From assembly GCA_003963005.1 (NCBI GenBank), contig RXJW01000043.1, forward strand, positions 62,001 through 126,000: a DNA stretch of 64,000 nt, given 5' to 3'. A program made the translations under genes and the position numbers. Shown piece by piece: positions 1 to 8,180 of this stretch; positions within the stretch are counted from its first letter, which is position 1; each line of letters opens with the position of its first letter. The DNA comes from Burkholderiales bacterium (lineage in GTDB: Bacteria; Pseudomonadota; Gammaproteobacteria; Burkholderiales; Burkholderiaceae_C). The notes below the pieces were generated by a model that ran no database searches, was not told the origin of the DNA, and saw only the letters and a list, made by a program, of their open reading frames with translations.

Positions 1-324
1 ATCGCCGACGCGGATCTCCTCAACTGGCCCACCCCAGCGCTGAATGCGACCGATGCCCGCGGTGACGATGAGCGTTTGCCCCAGCGGATGACTGTGCTAG
101 GCCGTGCGGGCGCCGGGGGTGAAGCTGACCGAGCCCGCTGATGCACGGGCCTCGCCGGTGGGCGTTTGCAGCATCTCCACGGTCACCTTGCCCGTGAAGT
201 TCTCGGCCGGCGCCGTGTAGCTGCTGCGGCTGCCCGCGCGGCTGATGGTCAGCGCAGGCTCGACTGCGGTGGCGGGGTCCAGCAGGACCGCCGCCATGGC
301 AGCGGCCGTGACGATGGGTTTCAT
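1..324 (-). pseudogene. Cupin-domain protein, interrupted by an amber codon and cut by the window edge
   Basis: The start is ATG at 324, with AGGAG 6 nt upstream, followed by a short hydrophobic leader. The frame stops at TAG (97-99), exactly where the cupin motif is reached: upstream it reads FTPGARTA, and directly after the stop it continues open with [14 protein letters not shown] to the window edge. Cupins of the quercetinase or Mn-hydroxynitrile-lyase type carry Trp there (ARTxWHxHPxGQ), so one TGG-to-TAG change explains the break. The two motif histidines lie after the stop, so the shortened product would lack its metal site. It is the last gene of the leftward SDR cluster, 23 nt after the SDR stop. 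A base-calling error is the alternative explanation. Confidence 0.72.
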
Positions 325-347
325 GTTTGGCTCCTTGGCTTGCGGTG

Positions 348-1148
348 TCAGGCGTCGACCCATTGCCGGTAGTCGGCCAGCACGCGCTCGGGCTCGGAGG
401 CCAGCGGCATGTTGGGCTCATCGAGGACCGCGTCGAGCGCACGAGGACCGTCAGGCAGCAAGGCGGCGAAGAGGCTGTCCAGGTCGTCCTGCGCCGTGCC
501 GCGCTCCGCCACCAGCTCCAGGGTCTTGTTGCGGGCGGCTTCGGAGGTGAGGCTATGCACCAGCACCTGCGCGATCTGCCGGCGTGACACCACGCCATCG
601 CTGGGGTCGCCGGCATGGCGCTTGTCACCCTGCAGGAACACCAGGCGATGCTGGTCTTTGGCGTTGTAGTCAAACCAGCCCGGGCGAACGATGGTGTAGG
701 GCATGCCACTGGCACGCACCAGCCGCTCGCCGCGCCGCTTCCAGTCGTGCACCTCGGTAGCCCGGTTGTAGGCGCCGTTGCGGTTCGTCGTGCCGATGGA
801 GGTCATCAACGCGATGCGTACCTCACGCCCACCCAGCGCCTGCAGGACGTTGCGAACCGCACCGTAGTCCACCTGCTCGGCGCCCAGCTTGCCGCCGCCA
901 TCGGCGCCATGGGTGAAGACGATGGCATCGACGCTCTTGACGGCAGCCACCAGCGTGTCCGCCCGGGTCAGGTCCCCGGTGACGCGCCGAGCCGCGGCGG
1001 GCAGGAACTGCGCGCGCGTGGTGTCGCGAACCAGCGCATCGACGGAATGGCCGCGGCTCAGCGCCTGTTCCACGGCCAGGCGTCCGATGCTGCCCGTCGC
1101 GCCGACGACCAGGATCTTCAACGGGTGCGTTGCAGCCATCGTCGTCAT
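348..1148 (-). CDS. SDR-family NAD(P)-binding oxidoreductase (NmrA/YtfG-like)
   Basis: The 266-residue protein opens with a Rossmann fold: KILVVGATGSIGR, with the nucleotide-binding GATGSIG at about residues 16-22. It is an atypical (NmrA-like) short-chain dehydrogenase in length and layout, a group that binds NADPH and acts on small carbonyl or quinone substrates or serves as a redox sensor. A GGAAGG stretch precedes ATG 1148. It sits between the aldo/keto reductase and the broken cupin gene on the same strand and was probably co-transcribed with them under the divergent LysR gene. The reading frame is intact, unlike those of the cupin and the regulator. The substrate cannot be told from the sequence. 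Confidence 0.85.
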   Translation of the reverse strand: MTTMAATHPLKILVVGATGSIGRLAVEQALSRGHSVDALVRDTTRAQFLPAAARRVTGDLTRADTLVAAVKSVDAIVFTHGADGGGKLGAEQVDYGAVRNVLQALGGREVRIALMTSIGTTNRNGAYNRATEVHDWKRRGERLVRASGMPYTIVRPGWFDYNAKDQHRLVFLQGDKRHAGDPSDGVVSRRQIAQVLVHSLTSEAARNKTLELVAERGTAQDDLDSLFAALLPDGPRALDAVLDEPNMPLASEPERVLADYRQWVDA

Positions 1149-1192
1149 GCCCGCGCCCCTTCCGAGAGTGATGCCATGTCGATGACGAGGCG

Positions 1193-1375
1193 TTACTTGA
1201 CGGCCGACATGGGCCCGTAGGACTCGTTGATGTCTTGGATGTGGATGTCGCTGACGACGTCGTCAGCTCGCGGGCTGCGGTGGTCGAACCGGAACAGGCC
1301 CAGGCGGCCTGCGGGCGGACGGGCGGCATGGCTCTCGACGGGATAGGTCGTGGTGGCGTCCTTGAAAAGATGGGA
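1193..1375 (-). pseudogene. 60-codon C-terminal remnant of an unidentified gene
   Basis: Between the aldo/keto reductase stop and the SDR start, one leftward frame stays open for 60 codons and ends at TAA (1193-1195). Its sequence looks like real protein (for example RLGLFRFDHRSPRADDVVSD and IHIQDINESYGPM) but has no plausible start or ribosome-binding site, and it begins right behind the reductase stop at 1377. I do not recognise the family. The likeliest reading is the tail of a gene whose front was deleted; a chance open frame in GC-rich DNA cannot be excluded. Confidence 0.3.
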
Positions 1376-1376
1376 C

Positions 1377-2372
<996 letters not shown>

Positions 2373-3815
2373 TCAGTGAGAAGCCGGCGCAACCTGGTTG
2401 TTGGGCGGCAGGGGTCGGCGCTGCACCACGCAGGTGAGCACCACCAGCAGGGCCAGGAACAGCAGCACGGCGCTGGCATCCAGGCTGCGGGCCACGCGAT
2501 GGGCCAACTCCACCTTGGCGTCGGCGCTGTAGCCACCGGATGCGGAGAACACCACCACCAGCAGCGCCAGTCCCACAGATCCGCCCAGCTGGTGAGATGC
2601 ATTGACGAGTCCAGAGGCGGCGCCCGCATCCTGCGGCGCCACGCCGGCGACGCCAGCAATGGTCAGTGGGCTCAAGGCCAGCCCCTGGCCGATGCCGAGG
2701 ACCGCCATGGGTAGGGCAACGTTGGCGAAGTAGCTGCTGTGAGCGCTGACCTGGGCCAACCAGGCCATACCGGCGGCAGTCAGCGCCACGCCCGCAGCAA
2801 GCACACGGTCATTGCCGAAACGGTACGTTAGGCGGGACACCGACATGGCAGTAAGCAACTGCAAGAGGGTCGCCGGCAGGAAAGCCAAGCCCGCCTGCAG
2901 CGGCCGCATGCCCAGCACGCCTTGCAGGTACTGCGTCAGGTAGAACCAGAAGCCGATCACGCCCGCAAGGAACAGCAGCCGCGCGGCATAGGCGCCCGAC
3001 CGTACCCGGTCCTTGAAGAGGCCTAGAGGCAGCAGCGGCTGCGCCGTACGGGCCTCATGGACGAAGAAGGCGCCGAGCAGCAGCACCGCAGCCAGCAGCG
3101 GCATCCAGCTGTGCAGCGCGAACCAGCCGGTCTCGGCGGCTTCGACCAGGCCGTACACCAGGCCGACCATGCCGAGCGTTGACAGCGCGGCACCGGGCAT
3201 ATCGAGGCGACCGGTCTGCCGCGGCGTCTCGGCAACGTGGCAGCGGGCACCCCAGATCAACGCGAGGCCCAGCGGCACGTTGATGAAGAAGCCCACGCGC
3301 CAGGACAGCAGGTCCGCCAGCACACCACCCAGCACCATGCCGATGCTGGCCCCGACACCTGCGGTGGCGCCGTACCAGCCCAGCGCCCTGCTGCGCTCAG
3401 CGCCCTCCGGGAAAGTCACCGACAGCAGGGCCAGCGTGGCCGGGGCGAGGATCGCCGACCCAAGGCCCTGCACTGCGCGTGCCGCCACCAAGAAGGCCGG
3501 AGACTGCGCCAGGCCGATGGCCAGCGAAGCCGCCACGAACACCGCCAGGCCCAGCATGAACATGCGTTTGCGGCCCAACAGATCACCGGCCCGGGCACCT
3601 GCCATCAGCAGGCCACCAAAGCTCAGCGTGTAGGCGGTGTGCACCCACGACAGCGTGGCGGGGCTGAAGCCCAGGCTGTCGCGAATCCTGGGCAGCCCCG
3701 TGAAGACGATGGAAATGTCCAGCACGATCATCAGGTAGCTGGCCAGTACCAGGAGCAGCACTGCGCCGCGGCGGGCGGTGCCACTGGCGGTCGTCGGGTA
3801 AGGCACAGAGTTCAT
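2373..3815 (-). CDS. MFS drug exporter, DHA2 (14-helix) family
   Basis: This is a proton-driven multidrug or toxic-compound exporter of about 480 residues in the inner membrane, with many hydrophobic segments consistent with the 14-helix DHA2 layout. The first helix carries LDISIVFTGLP (family motif LDxTIVNVALP), and the loop after helix 2 has GDLLGRKRMF (MFS motif A). I place the start at ATG 3815; an in-frame GTG at 3833 would add six residues, and neither has a clear ribosome-binding site. It is divergent from the LysR gene across 104 bp that contain a perfect inverted repeat, so LysR control is likely or was before that gene broke. Confidence 0.88.
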   Translation of the reverse strand: MNSVPYPTTASGTARRGAVLLLVLASYLMIVLDISIVFTGLPRIRDSLGFSPATLSWVHTAYTLSFGGLLMAGARAGDLLGRKRMFMLGLAVFVAASLAIGLAQSPAFLVAARAVQGLGSAILAPATLALLSVTFPEGAERSRALGWYGATAGVGASIGMVLGGVLADLLSWRVGFFINVPLGLALIWGARCHVAETPRQTGRLDMPGAALSTLGMVGLVYGLVEAAETGWFALHSWMPLLAAVLLLGAFFVHEARTAQPLLPLGLFKDRVRSGAYAARLLFLAGVIGFWFYLTQYLQGVLGMRPLQAGLAFLPATLLQLLTAMSVSRLTYRFGNDRVLAAGVALTAAGMAWLAQVSAHSSYFANVALPMAVLGIGQGLALSPLTIAGVAGVAPQDAGAASGLVNASHQLGGSVGLALLVVVFSASGGYSADAKVELAHRVARSLDASAVLLFLALLVVLTCVVQRRPLPPNNQVAPASH

Positions 3816-3862
3816 GGCCGGAACTCTAGGCACTCACATTTCAATCAACTAGACCGCATTCG

Positions 3863-3879
3863 CTTGAACCATATTCAAG
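3863..3879. promoter_or_regulatory. LysR-type operator: perfect CTTGAA-N5-TTCAAG palindrome
   Basis: In the 104-bp gap between the divergent MFS and LysR genes lies CTTGAACCATATTCAAG, a 6-bp perfect inverted repeat with a 5-bp spacer. It contains the T-N11-A arrangement typical of LysR-family binding sites and sits in an AT-rich patch suited to overlapping divergent promoters. Binding by the neighbouring regulator is inferred from position. Confidence 0.6.
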
Positions 3880-3919
3880 AAGAAATTTAAACTGAAGGTC
3901 TGGCAATCGAGGAAACTTC

Positions 3920-4909
3920 ATGGCCATCAATGAGTTGCGAGCCATCGCGACGCTGGCCAAGGCCGTCGAGCTCGGCAGCATCCGCAAGGCAGCCATCTCG
4001 CAGGGCGTCACCGCGCAGGCCGCCAGCCAGGCGCTGCAGCAGCTGGAGGAGCACCTGGGTGTGCGGCTGCTGAACCGCACCACGCGCAGCCTGTCGCTGA
4101 CCGACGAGGGGCAACGTTTCCTCGAAGCCGCCCAGCCGGCGTTGGCAGCGCTGGATCGCGCGCTGGCGGATGCCAGAGAGTCCAAGGACGAGATCGGCGG
4201 CGCGCTGCGCATCGTCGGTCCCAAGTCCTCGTTCGCGCCCATCCTGATGCCGGTGGTGAACGAGTTCTGCGAGCGCTACCCGGCGGTGCAGCCGGAGATT
4301 CAGCTCGACGACGGCAAGAGCAACTGGGTGCTGGACCGGGTCGACGTGGGCTTTCGCATTGGCGCCGCGACTGACGAAGGCGTCATCGCGAGGCGCCTCT
4401 TTCCGGTGCAACTCATCATCTGCGCGGCTCCGGCCTACATCGAGCGCCACGGCGCGCCGAAGACCTTGGCCGAGCTGCAGTCCCACCGCTGCAGCGCCTT
4501 CCGGCACCCTTCAACCGGGTAGGTGCTGCCCTGGTATCTGAACATCGACGGGCAACTGGTGCACCGGCATGTGTCGCCCACGCTGTCGACGAACGACACA
4601 GAACTGGAGGTGCAGGCCGTGCTGGCAGGCCAGGTCATCGGCCAGGTGGCCAACCTTGTCGCGGCGACGCACATCCGCGAGGGGCGGCTCGTGCCCCTCC
4701 TGCTGGAGCACATGACGGACCACATCGGCGTGCACGTCTACTACGGCAGCCGCGAAGCTCAGCCCAAGCGAGTCCGCGCGTTCATCGATCTGGCTTTGGA
4801 AAGGCTGCTGGACCCGCCACAGTACGTGCTGACCCGCAAGGAACTCGTCGCTGCCGCTTCGCCGCTGGCTCGTCACAAGGCAAAGCGGCCCGCGCGAGCG
4901 ATACGCTAG
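3920..4909 (+). pseudogene. LysR-family transcriptional regulator split by an in-frame TAG
   Basis: GAGGA 6 nt before ATG 3920 sets the start. Residues 1-60 form the winged helix-turn-helix (AKAVELGSIRKAAISQGVT, then LGVRLLNRTTRSLSLTDEG). The effector domain follows but stops at TAG (4520-4522) after RHPSTG. The same frame continues without a shift as VLPWYLNIDGQL to a second stop at 4907-4909, which is how complete regulators of this subfamily read across this point. One base change in a sense codon explains it. The 200-residue product keeps its DNA-binding domain but lacks half the effector domain. Read through, the gene would encode about 329 residues, near the family norm. Confidence 0.85.
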
Positions 4910-5240
4910 GCACCTCCGGCTGGAGCGATCATCAAACGGCGATTGATATTCGTCGGGGTTTTAGTGTCAAGCGCCTTGGTTGCCCGAACAGGCCTGCTCA
5001 GCCGGCATCCTCCAGCCACGCAGTGGAAGCACGGATGACCGGTGGTGACAGGAATGCGCTGGGATTGCCGAGACTTGCCCGGTCTTTGCACGATCCTGCA
5101 AGCTTTGGCTGCAGCGCAGGACTTTCGCGCAAGGTCTGCTTAAGCTGTCGGCATGGTCACGAGCACCGCATCCAAGTTGACAGCCGCCCATGCCGATGAG
5201 GCGGTCCAGGTCACGCTGCTAAGGGCCATGCTGTCGCGTT
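4910..5240. other. Gene-poor stretch at the left end of the tRNA-adjacent scar
   Basis: This 331-bp stretch has no convincing gene. Short open frames exist on both strands, but none has a credible start or recognisable sequence. Its base composition is more mixed than that of the flanking genes (for example GGGGTTTTAGTGTCAAGCG near 4955-4975). It joins the decayed redox cluster to the toxin/TniQ fragments and is probably leftover accessory DNA. Confidence 0.4.
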
Positions 5241-5618
5241 CTAAAGCTTCGTTGCTGTAAATCCGTCGGCGGTACTGACGATCGAGCCAAAGCCAAGCTC
5301 ATTCAGAAAACGTGATGCACCTTCTGCCGTCGCCCCGTGAACCAGTAGAGTGCGGAATGGTCCGGTGGCACTCTGGTCACCGCAATGCTCTTCTATTGAG
5401 TAGACGGCGCGGGCTAGTGTGTCGACGAGTCTCTCGTCAGGACGCTGCAATAGCACTGTGACTTCGGCGTGCCGCCCTGAGCTCCGTATCGCAGCCACGG
5501 CCGCATCGTTCTCATCGCTAGAAAGAATCCATACTGGCATTCGATCCGCGAGTGACATCACTCTGGTTCCGAAATGCTGGTCCAGGACAAGAGCTACGGA
5601 CATCGCTTGCGAACTCAC
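5241..5618 (-). CDS. Small cytosolic protein; candidate immunity protein for the adjacent toxin C-terminus
   Basis: The gene starts at GTG 5618, which overlaps the stop of the upstream toxin fragment by 4 nt (GTGA), and encodes about 125 residues. I do not recognise the family. The sequence reads as a small alpha/beta domain (MPVWILSSDENDAAVAAI; AEVTVLLQRPDERLVDTL; RTLLVHGATAEGASRFL) with no signal peptide or membrane helix. A short cytosolic gene overlapping the 3' end of a polymorphic toxin gene is the standard place for the cognate immunity gene, and that position is the only basis for the role. The codon use is less GC-biased than in neighbouring core genes, consistent with acquired DNA. 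Confidence 0.5.
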   Translation of the reverse strand: MSSQAMSVALVLDQHFGTRVMSLADRMPVWILSSDENDAAVAAIRSSGRHAEVTVLLQRPDERLVDTLARAVYSIEEHCGDQSATGPFRTLLVHGATAEGASRFLNELGFGSIVSTADGFTATKL

Positions 5619-5890
5619 TTAACCTCCTGCTTGGGCTCTTCTGGCTTGCGTGGCGGGTTAACAGGCCCCCCTGGACCGCGCTTCCCATCTTTCCAATCGT
5701 GCTGGTGCGGAACGCCTTGCCCGTGATCGTGGTCGTAGTCGACATCCTTCAGCGGTTTGCCGTCAGGCCCGTACGTACGCTCCTGACCGCTCCCTGGATT
5801 TACGAAGGTTGAGCCAGGTTCTCCAGTGTTCGGCGTCTTCGACGGGCGCTGTCCATTTTGCTGCTGTTCGGTTTCCGGCCCAGAGGCGAT
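5615..5890 (-). pseudogene. C-terminal fragment of a polymorphic (RHS/CDI-type) toxin
   Basis: A 91-codon frame with no start codon ends at TGA (5615-5617), overlapping the next gene. It reads GSTFVNPGSGQERTYGPDGK, then KDVDYDHDHGQGVPHQHDW, then a Gly/Pro/Lys-rich tail. The segment YGPDGKP..D.D.DHDHG.G.PH.HDW is typical of secreted polymorphic-toxin C-termini; I associate it with the class called polymorphic toxin type 24 but cannot confirm that. The frame meets a TAG just beyond 5905 and the rest of the toxin is absent. Opposite-strand TniQ-like sequence starts at this same point, marking a recombination or deletion joint. Without its delivery part it is probably not expressed as a toxin. 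Confidence 0.6.
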
Positions 5891-6614
5891 GCGCGCTGCG
5901 TTGCGTGACTACTGTGCGCCGCGCGGTACCGCTTGCAGTCTGGCGCTTCGTTCGGGCACGCACAAGTCGGTGCTCTCGGAGTGGATGCGAAAGCCGGGCG
6001 CACGCATGAGCCTGGATCAACTTCTGGACATCTGCGCTGCGGACGGGCTTGAGTTGGCAGATCTGCTTCAGGGCAGGGTAGTGCGTCCGGTCGGTGCCGG
6101 GGGAATGGCGCCCACCCGGCCGCGCTGTCGCGCGAACAATGTCGATCACGACGCCATCCGGGCGGCATTACAAGCTGCCTTGGTGGACGGCCGCTCGGTC
6201 TCCGAGGTGGCGAAGGAGTTGCGCGTAGACCTCAGCACCTTGTTGCGCGTCGACCGCGATCTTTATGTGGCGGTCCGGAACGCGGCCGCAGATCGAAGGG
6301 CCCAAGAGGAGGAGCGCCGGCACCTCGCTGCAATCGACCAAGTCGAAAATATGGCTCGGGCCCTGGTGCATCAGCGCAAGCGATTGACCCACCGGAACGT
6401 CAGAAGCCTGGGCAACGGCAGTTTCATGCCAAGTGGGGTCGAAGCCGCTGTGTTCGGCGTCATGCGCTTCGGTCTGGGCGACAGATCAGCTCGCTTGCCA
6501 GCAACCGCCACCCGCCTAGGGCCACGCTACATCCGAAGGATCCACGAGGCGATTGCTCGGTTGCGGGCGGAGGCTGAGGGCGATCAGCTCCAATTGCATC
6601 TGGATCCTGGCTGA
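5889..6614 (+). pseudogene. 3' fragment of a TniQ/TnsD-like transposition gene
   Basis: From about 5889 an open rightward frame runs 241 codons. It contains THKSVLSEWMRKPGARMSLD followed by LLDICAADGLELADLLQGR, then a helical region with EVAKELRVDLSTLLRVDRDL, and an Arg-rich end including RRHLAAIDQVENMARALVHQ. This matches the C-terminal half of TniQ/TnsD-like target-selection proteins as I know them; the N-terminal zinc-finger part is missing. ATG 5889 lies at the joint with the toxin fragment, so it is an accidental start at best. No transposase genes of a Tn7-like element are nearby. An unrelated helix-turn-helix protein remains possible. Confidence 0.5.
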
Positions 6615-6639
6615 GCTTCGAGCCCCCCGACTGACAAGA

Positions 6640-6677
6640 AAAAAGCCGCTGCAGGTTTAGCCCGCAGCGGCTTTGTC
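6640..6677 (-). terminator. Rho-independent terminator (strong on the minus strand)
   Basis: The stem is GCCGCTGC (6645-6652) paired with GCAGCGGC (6664-6671) around an 11-nt loop. Read leftward, the hairpin is followed by TTTTTT (6639-6644), a good terminator for transcripts leaving tRNA-Arg. Read rightward it has only TTT, so it may also weakly end the TniQ-like fragment. Confidence 0.75.
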
Positions 6678-6814
6678 ATTCTGGCCGGCACAAAGACGCC
6701 AGCAGCGTGGAATCGCGCAAAACGTGGCGCTGCTCGATAACGTGCATTTCATGTCAAAACCGCCACGAAATGCCTTACTTCACACTGGCCGTGAAGCCAA
6801 GTGCTTGATGTGTA

Positions 6815-6890
6815 TGGCGCGCCCGGCTGGGATCGAACCAGCAACCCCTGCCTTCGGAGGGCAGTACTCTATCCATTGAGCTACGGGCGC
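6815..6890 (-). tRNA. tRNA-Arg (anticodon CCG)
   Basis: The complement folds as a full cloverleaf. The acceptor stem is GCGCCCG/CGGGCGC, the anticodon stem CTGCC/GGCAG encloses the loop CTCCGAA (anticodon CCG, reading CGG), and the T-arm is GCTGG-TTCGATC-CCAGC. The discriminator base is G and CCA is encoded (6815-6817). CGG is a frequent codon in such GC-rich genomes. Its 3' end faces the toxin/TniQ scar at 4910-6640, a common arrangement where elements have integrated next to a tRNA gene; I found no duplicated 3' end that would mark an attachment site. Confidence 0.97.
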
Positions 6891-6900
6891 AGAGCCACGC

Positions 6901-6906
6901 ATTCTA
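6901..6906 (-). promoter_or_regulatory. -10 box of the tRNA-Arg promoter
   Basis: On the minus strand TAGAAT (6906-6901) lies about 10 nt before the mature tRNA 5' end at 6890, one base from consensus. I see no convincing -35 hexamer at the right spacing. Confidence 0.45.
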
Positions 6907-6949
6907 GCAGTGGGGTCTGTCCTGGGCGGCGGGCCTTTGGGGGGCTGCC

Positions 6950-6955
6950 TATAAT
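6950..6955 (+). promoter_or_regulatory. -10 box TATAAT upstream of the cytochrome c gene
   Basis: A perfect TATAAT stands in otherwise very GC-rich DNA about 95 bp before the cytochrome start and is oriented toward it. The segment about 17 bp upstream is GC-rich and does not resemble TTGACA, so it may depend on an activator or an extended element. Confidence 0.5.
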
Positions 6956-7049
6956 TCGGCCGCTTTTCGTGTAGCGGGTTGCCCGGGCATGAAGCATCCA
7001 CAACGATCCAGCACGTCTTCCAGCCCGACTGGGGAACCAAGAGGAATCC

Positions 7050-7589
7050 ATGAGCGCCAGCCACGATCACGACCACGACGACGCCCACACCGGCCCGATC
7101 AAGACGCCCAAGCAACTGGCCTGGGCGGTGCTGTTCGCCTTTGCGGTACCGGTGGTGGCCATCATCCTGCTGGCCAACTATGTGAGCACCTCCGCCAAGC
7201 CGGCAGCCGGCACGTCGGCCTTCGATGCGCAGGCCGTGGCCGAGCGCATCGCTCCGGTCGCGCATGTTGCCGTGAAGGACGCCAACGACGCTGCCGCGAT
7301 GAAGACCGGCGAGCAGGTGTTCCAGGCCCAGTGCTCGGCCTGCCATGCGAGCGGTGCTGCCGGTGCGCCCAAGTTCGGCGACGCCGCCGCCTGGGGCCCG
7401 CGGATCAAGACGGGGCTGGAGTCGCTGGTGAACTCCGCGCTCAAGGGCAAGGGCAACATGGGCCCGCAAGGCGGCGGTGATTTCAGCGATTTCGAGATCT
7501 CGCGCGCGGTGGTCTACATGGCCAACAACGGCGGCGCCAAGTTCGACGAACCCAAGATGCCCGCACCGGCCGCCTCGGCCGCGCAGTGA
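7050..7589 (+). CDS. Membrane-anchored monoheme cytochrome c (cytochrome c5 family)
   Basis: This 179-residue electron carrier is held in the inner membrane by one N-terminal helix (about residues 24-44), with its heme domain in the periplasm. The heme site is CSACH (Cys95, Cys98, His99), and the likely axial Met is Met137 in KGKGNMGPQGG, typical of cytochrome c5. The first 13 residues, on the cytoplasmic side, are His/Asp-rich (SHDHDHDDAH), an unusual possible metal-binding patch. GAGGA precedes ATG 7050. It appears to be a single-gene unit with its own promoter and terminator. It probably passes electrons to a terminal oxidase. Confidence 0.9.
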   Translation: MSASHDHDHDDAHTGPIKTPKQLAWAVLFAFAVPVVAIILLANYVSTSAKPAAGTSAFDAQAVAERIAPVAHVAVKDANDAAAMKTGEQVFQAQCSACHASGAAGAPKFGDAAAWGPRIKTGLESLVNSALKGKGNMGPQGGGDFSDFEISRAVVYMANNGGAKFDEPKMPAPAASAAQ

Positions 7590-7610
7590 ACGTCATCGCT
7601 GCATGACCGC

Positions 7611-7632
7611 AAGGGCTGCTTCGGCAGCCCTT
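7611..7632 (+). terminator. Terminator with TTCG tetraloop after the cytochrome gene
   Basis: AAGGGCTGC (7611-7619), TTCG loop, GCAGCCCTT (7624-7632): a perfect 9-bp stem with an extra-stable tetraloop, lying between convergent genes and followed by a short T-rich stretch. It could act in both directions. Confidence 0.75.
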
Positions 7633-7650
7633 GTCGTTTCCGGGCGCCGG

Positions 7651-8175
7651 TCAGCGCGGCGCAGGCGACGGCTGGCGCACGAAGCCCCAGCGCTGCGGCA
7701 GTTCATCGGCGCGCAGGTCTTGCGGCGCCCAGAGACCCTGCTCGACGGCATCGGCTGCGAGCGCCATGTCGGCGGTGTGCACGAGGCCCGGGCCGAGATC
7801 GGTGAACAGGTAGAGCCGCCCGTCTTCATCCAGTCCACTGGCCTGCACGGTGGCCGGCACGCTGGTGTGCGTGAGCACCCGGCCATCGGGCTGCAGCCGC
7901 CAGACCCAGGGCGTCGATTCCAGCGCCACGTACACCCGCTGCGGCCCGTTCTGGAAGTACCAGCAGCCGGCATCGTCGCGTGCATAGTTGCGGCCGATGA
8001 AGGCCAGCAGCTTGTCGTGCTCGATGCGGCTGCCCTTGACCTGCGGGAAGGGGCCGGCGCGCTGGATGCGCTCGTCGCGCATGTACCAGTCGCCACGGGC
8101 GTCCAGCGCGAGCCAGCCGTAGCAGTGCGGCACGTTGGGCCATTTCTTGAGGGCGGCGGCGACGATGGCGTCCAT
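7651..8175 (-). CDS. Conserved hypothetical protein downstream of the YheT-type hydrolase
   Basis: The 174-residue soluble protein starts at ATG 8175, 5 nt after the upstream hydrolase stop, indicating an operon. It opens DAIVAAALKKWPNVPHCYGW, then has WYMRDERIQRAG, NYARDDAGCWYFQNGPQRVY and a C-terminal half rich in short beta strands. I recall this pattern as a DUF family common in Bordetella, Burkholderia and relatives (possibly DUF2946, number not certain). There is no signal peptide or membrane segment, and the function is unknown. A position after a YheT hydrolase and an NTF2-like gene suggests co-expression but not a role. Confidence 0.8.
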   Translation of the reverse strand: MDAIVAAALKKWPNVPHCYGWLALDARGDWYMRDERIQRAGPFPQVKGSRIEHDKLLAFIGRNYARDDAGCWYFQNGPQRVYVALESTPWVWRLQPDGRVLTHTSVPATVQASGLDEDGRLYLFTDLGPGLVHTADMALAADAVEQGLWAPQDLRADELPQRWGFVRQPSPAPR

Positions 8176-8180
8176 GGGGC

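Noticed and set aside
5153-5260. A 35-codon rightward frame starting MVTSTASKLTAAHADEA
   Set aside because: It is short, has no family match known to me, and overlaps the end of the candidate immunity gene; too little support for a gene.
6673-6879. A 68-codon rightward frame ending in GIEPATPAFGGQYSIH
   Set aside because: The ending is the familiar artefact of translating the reverse complement of a tRNA gene; it lies on tRNA-Arg.
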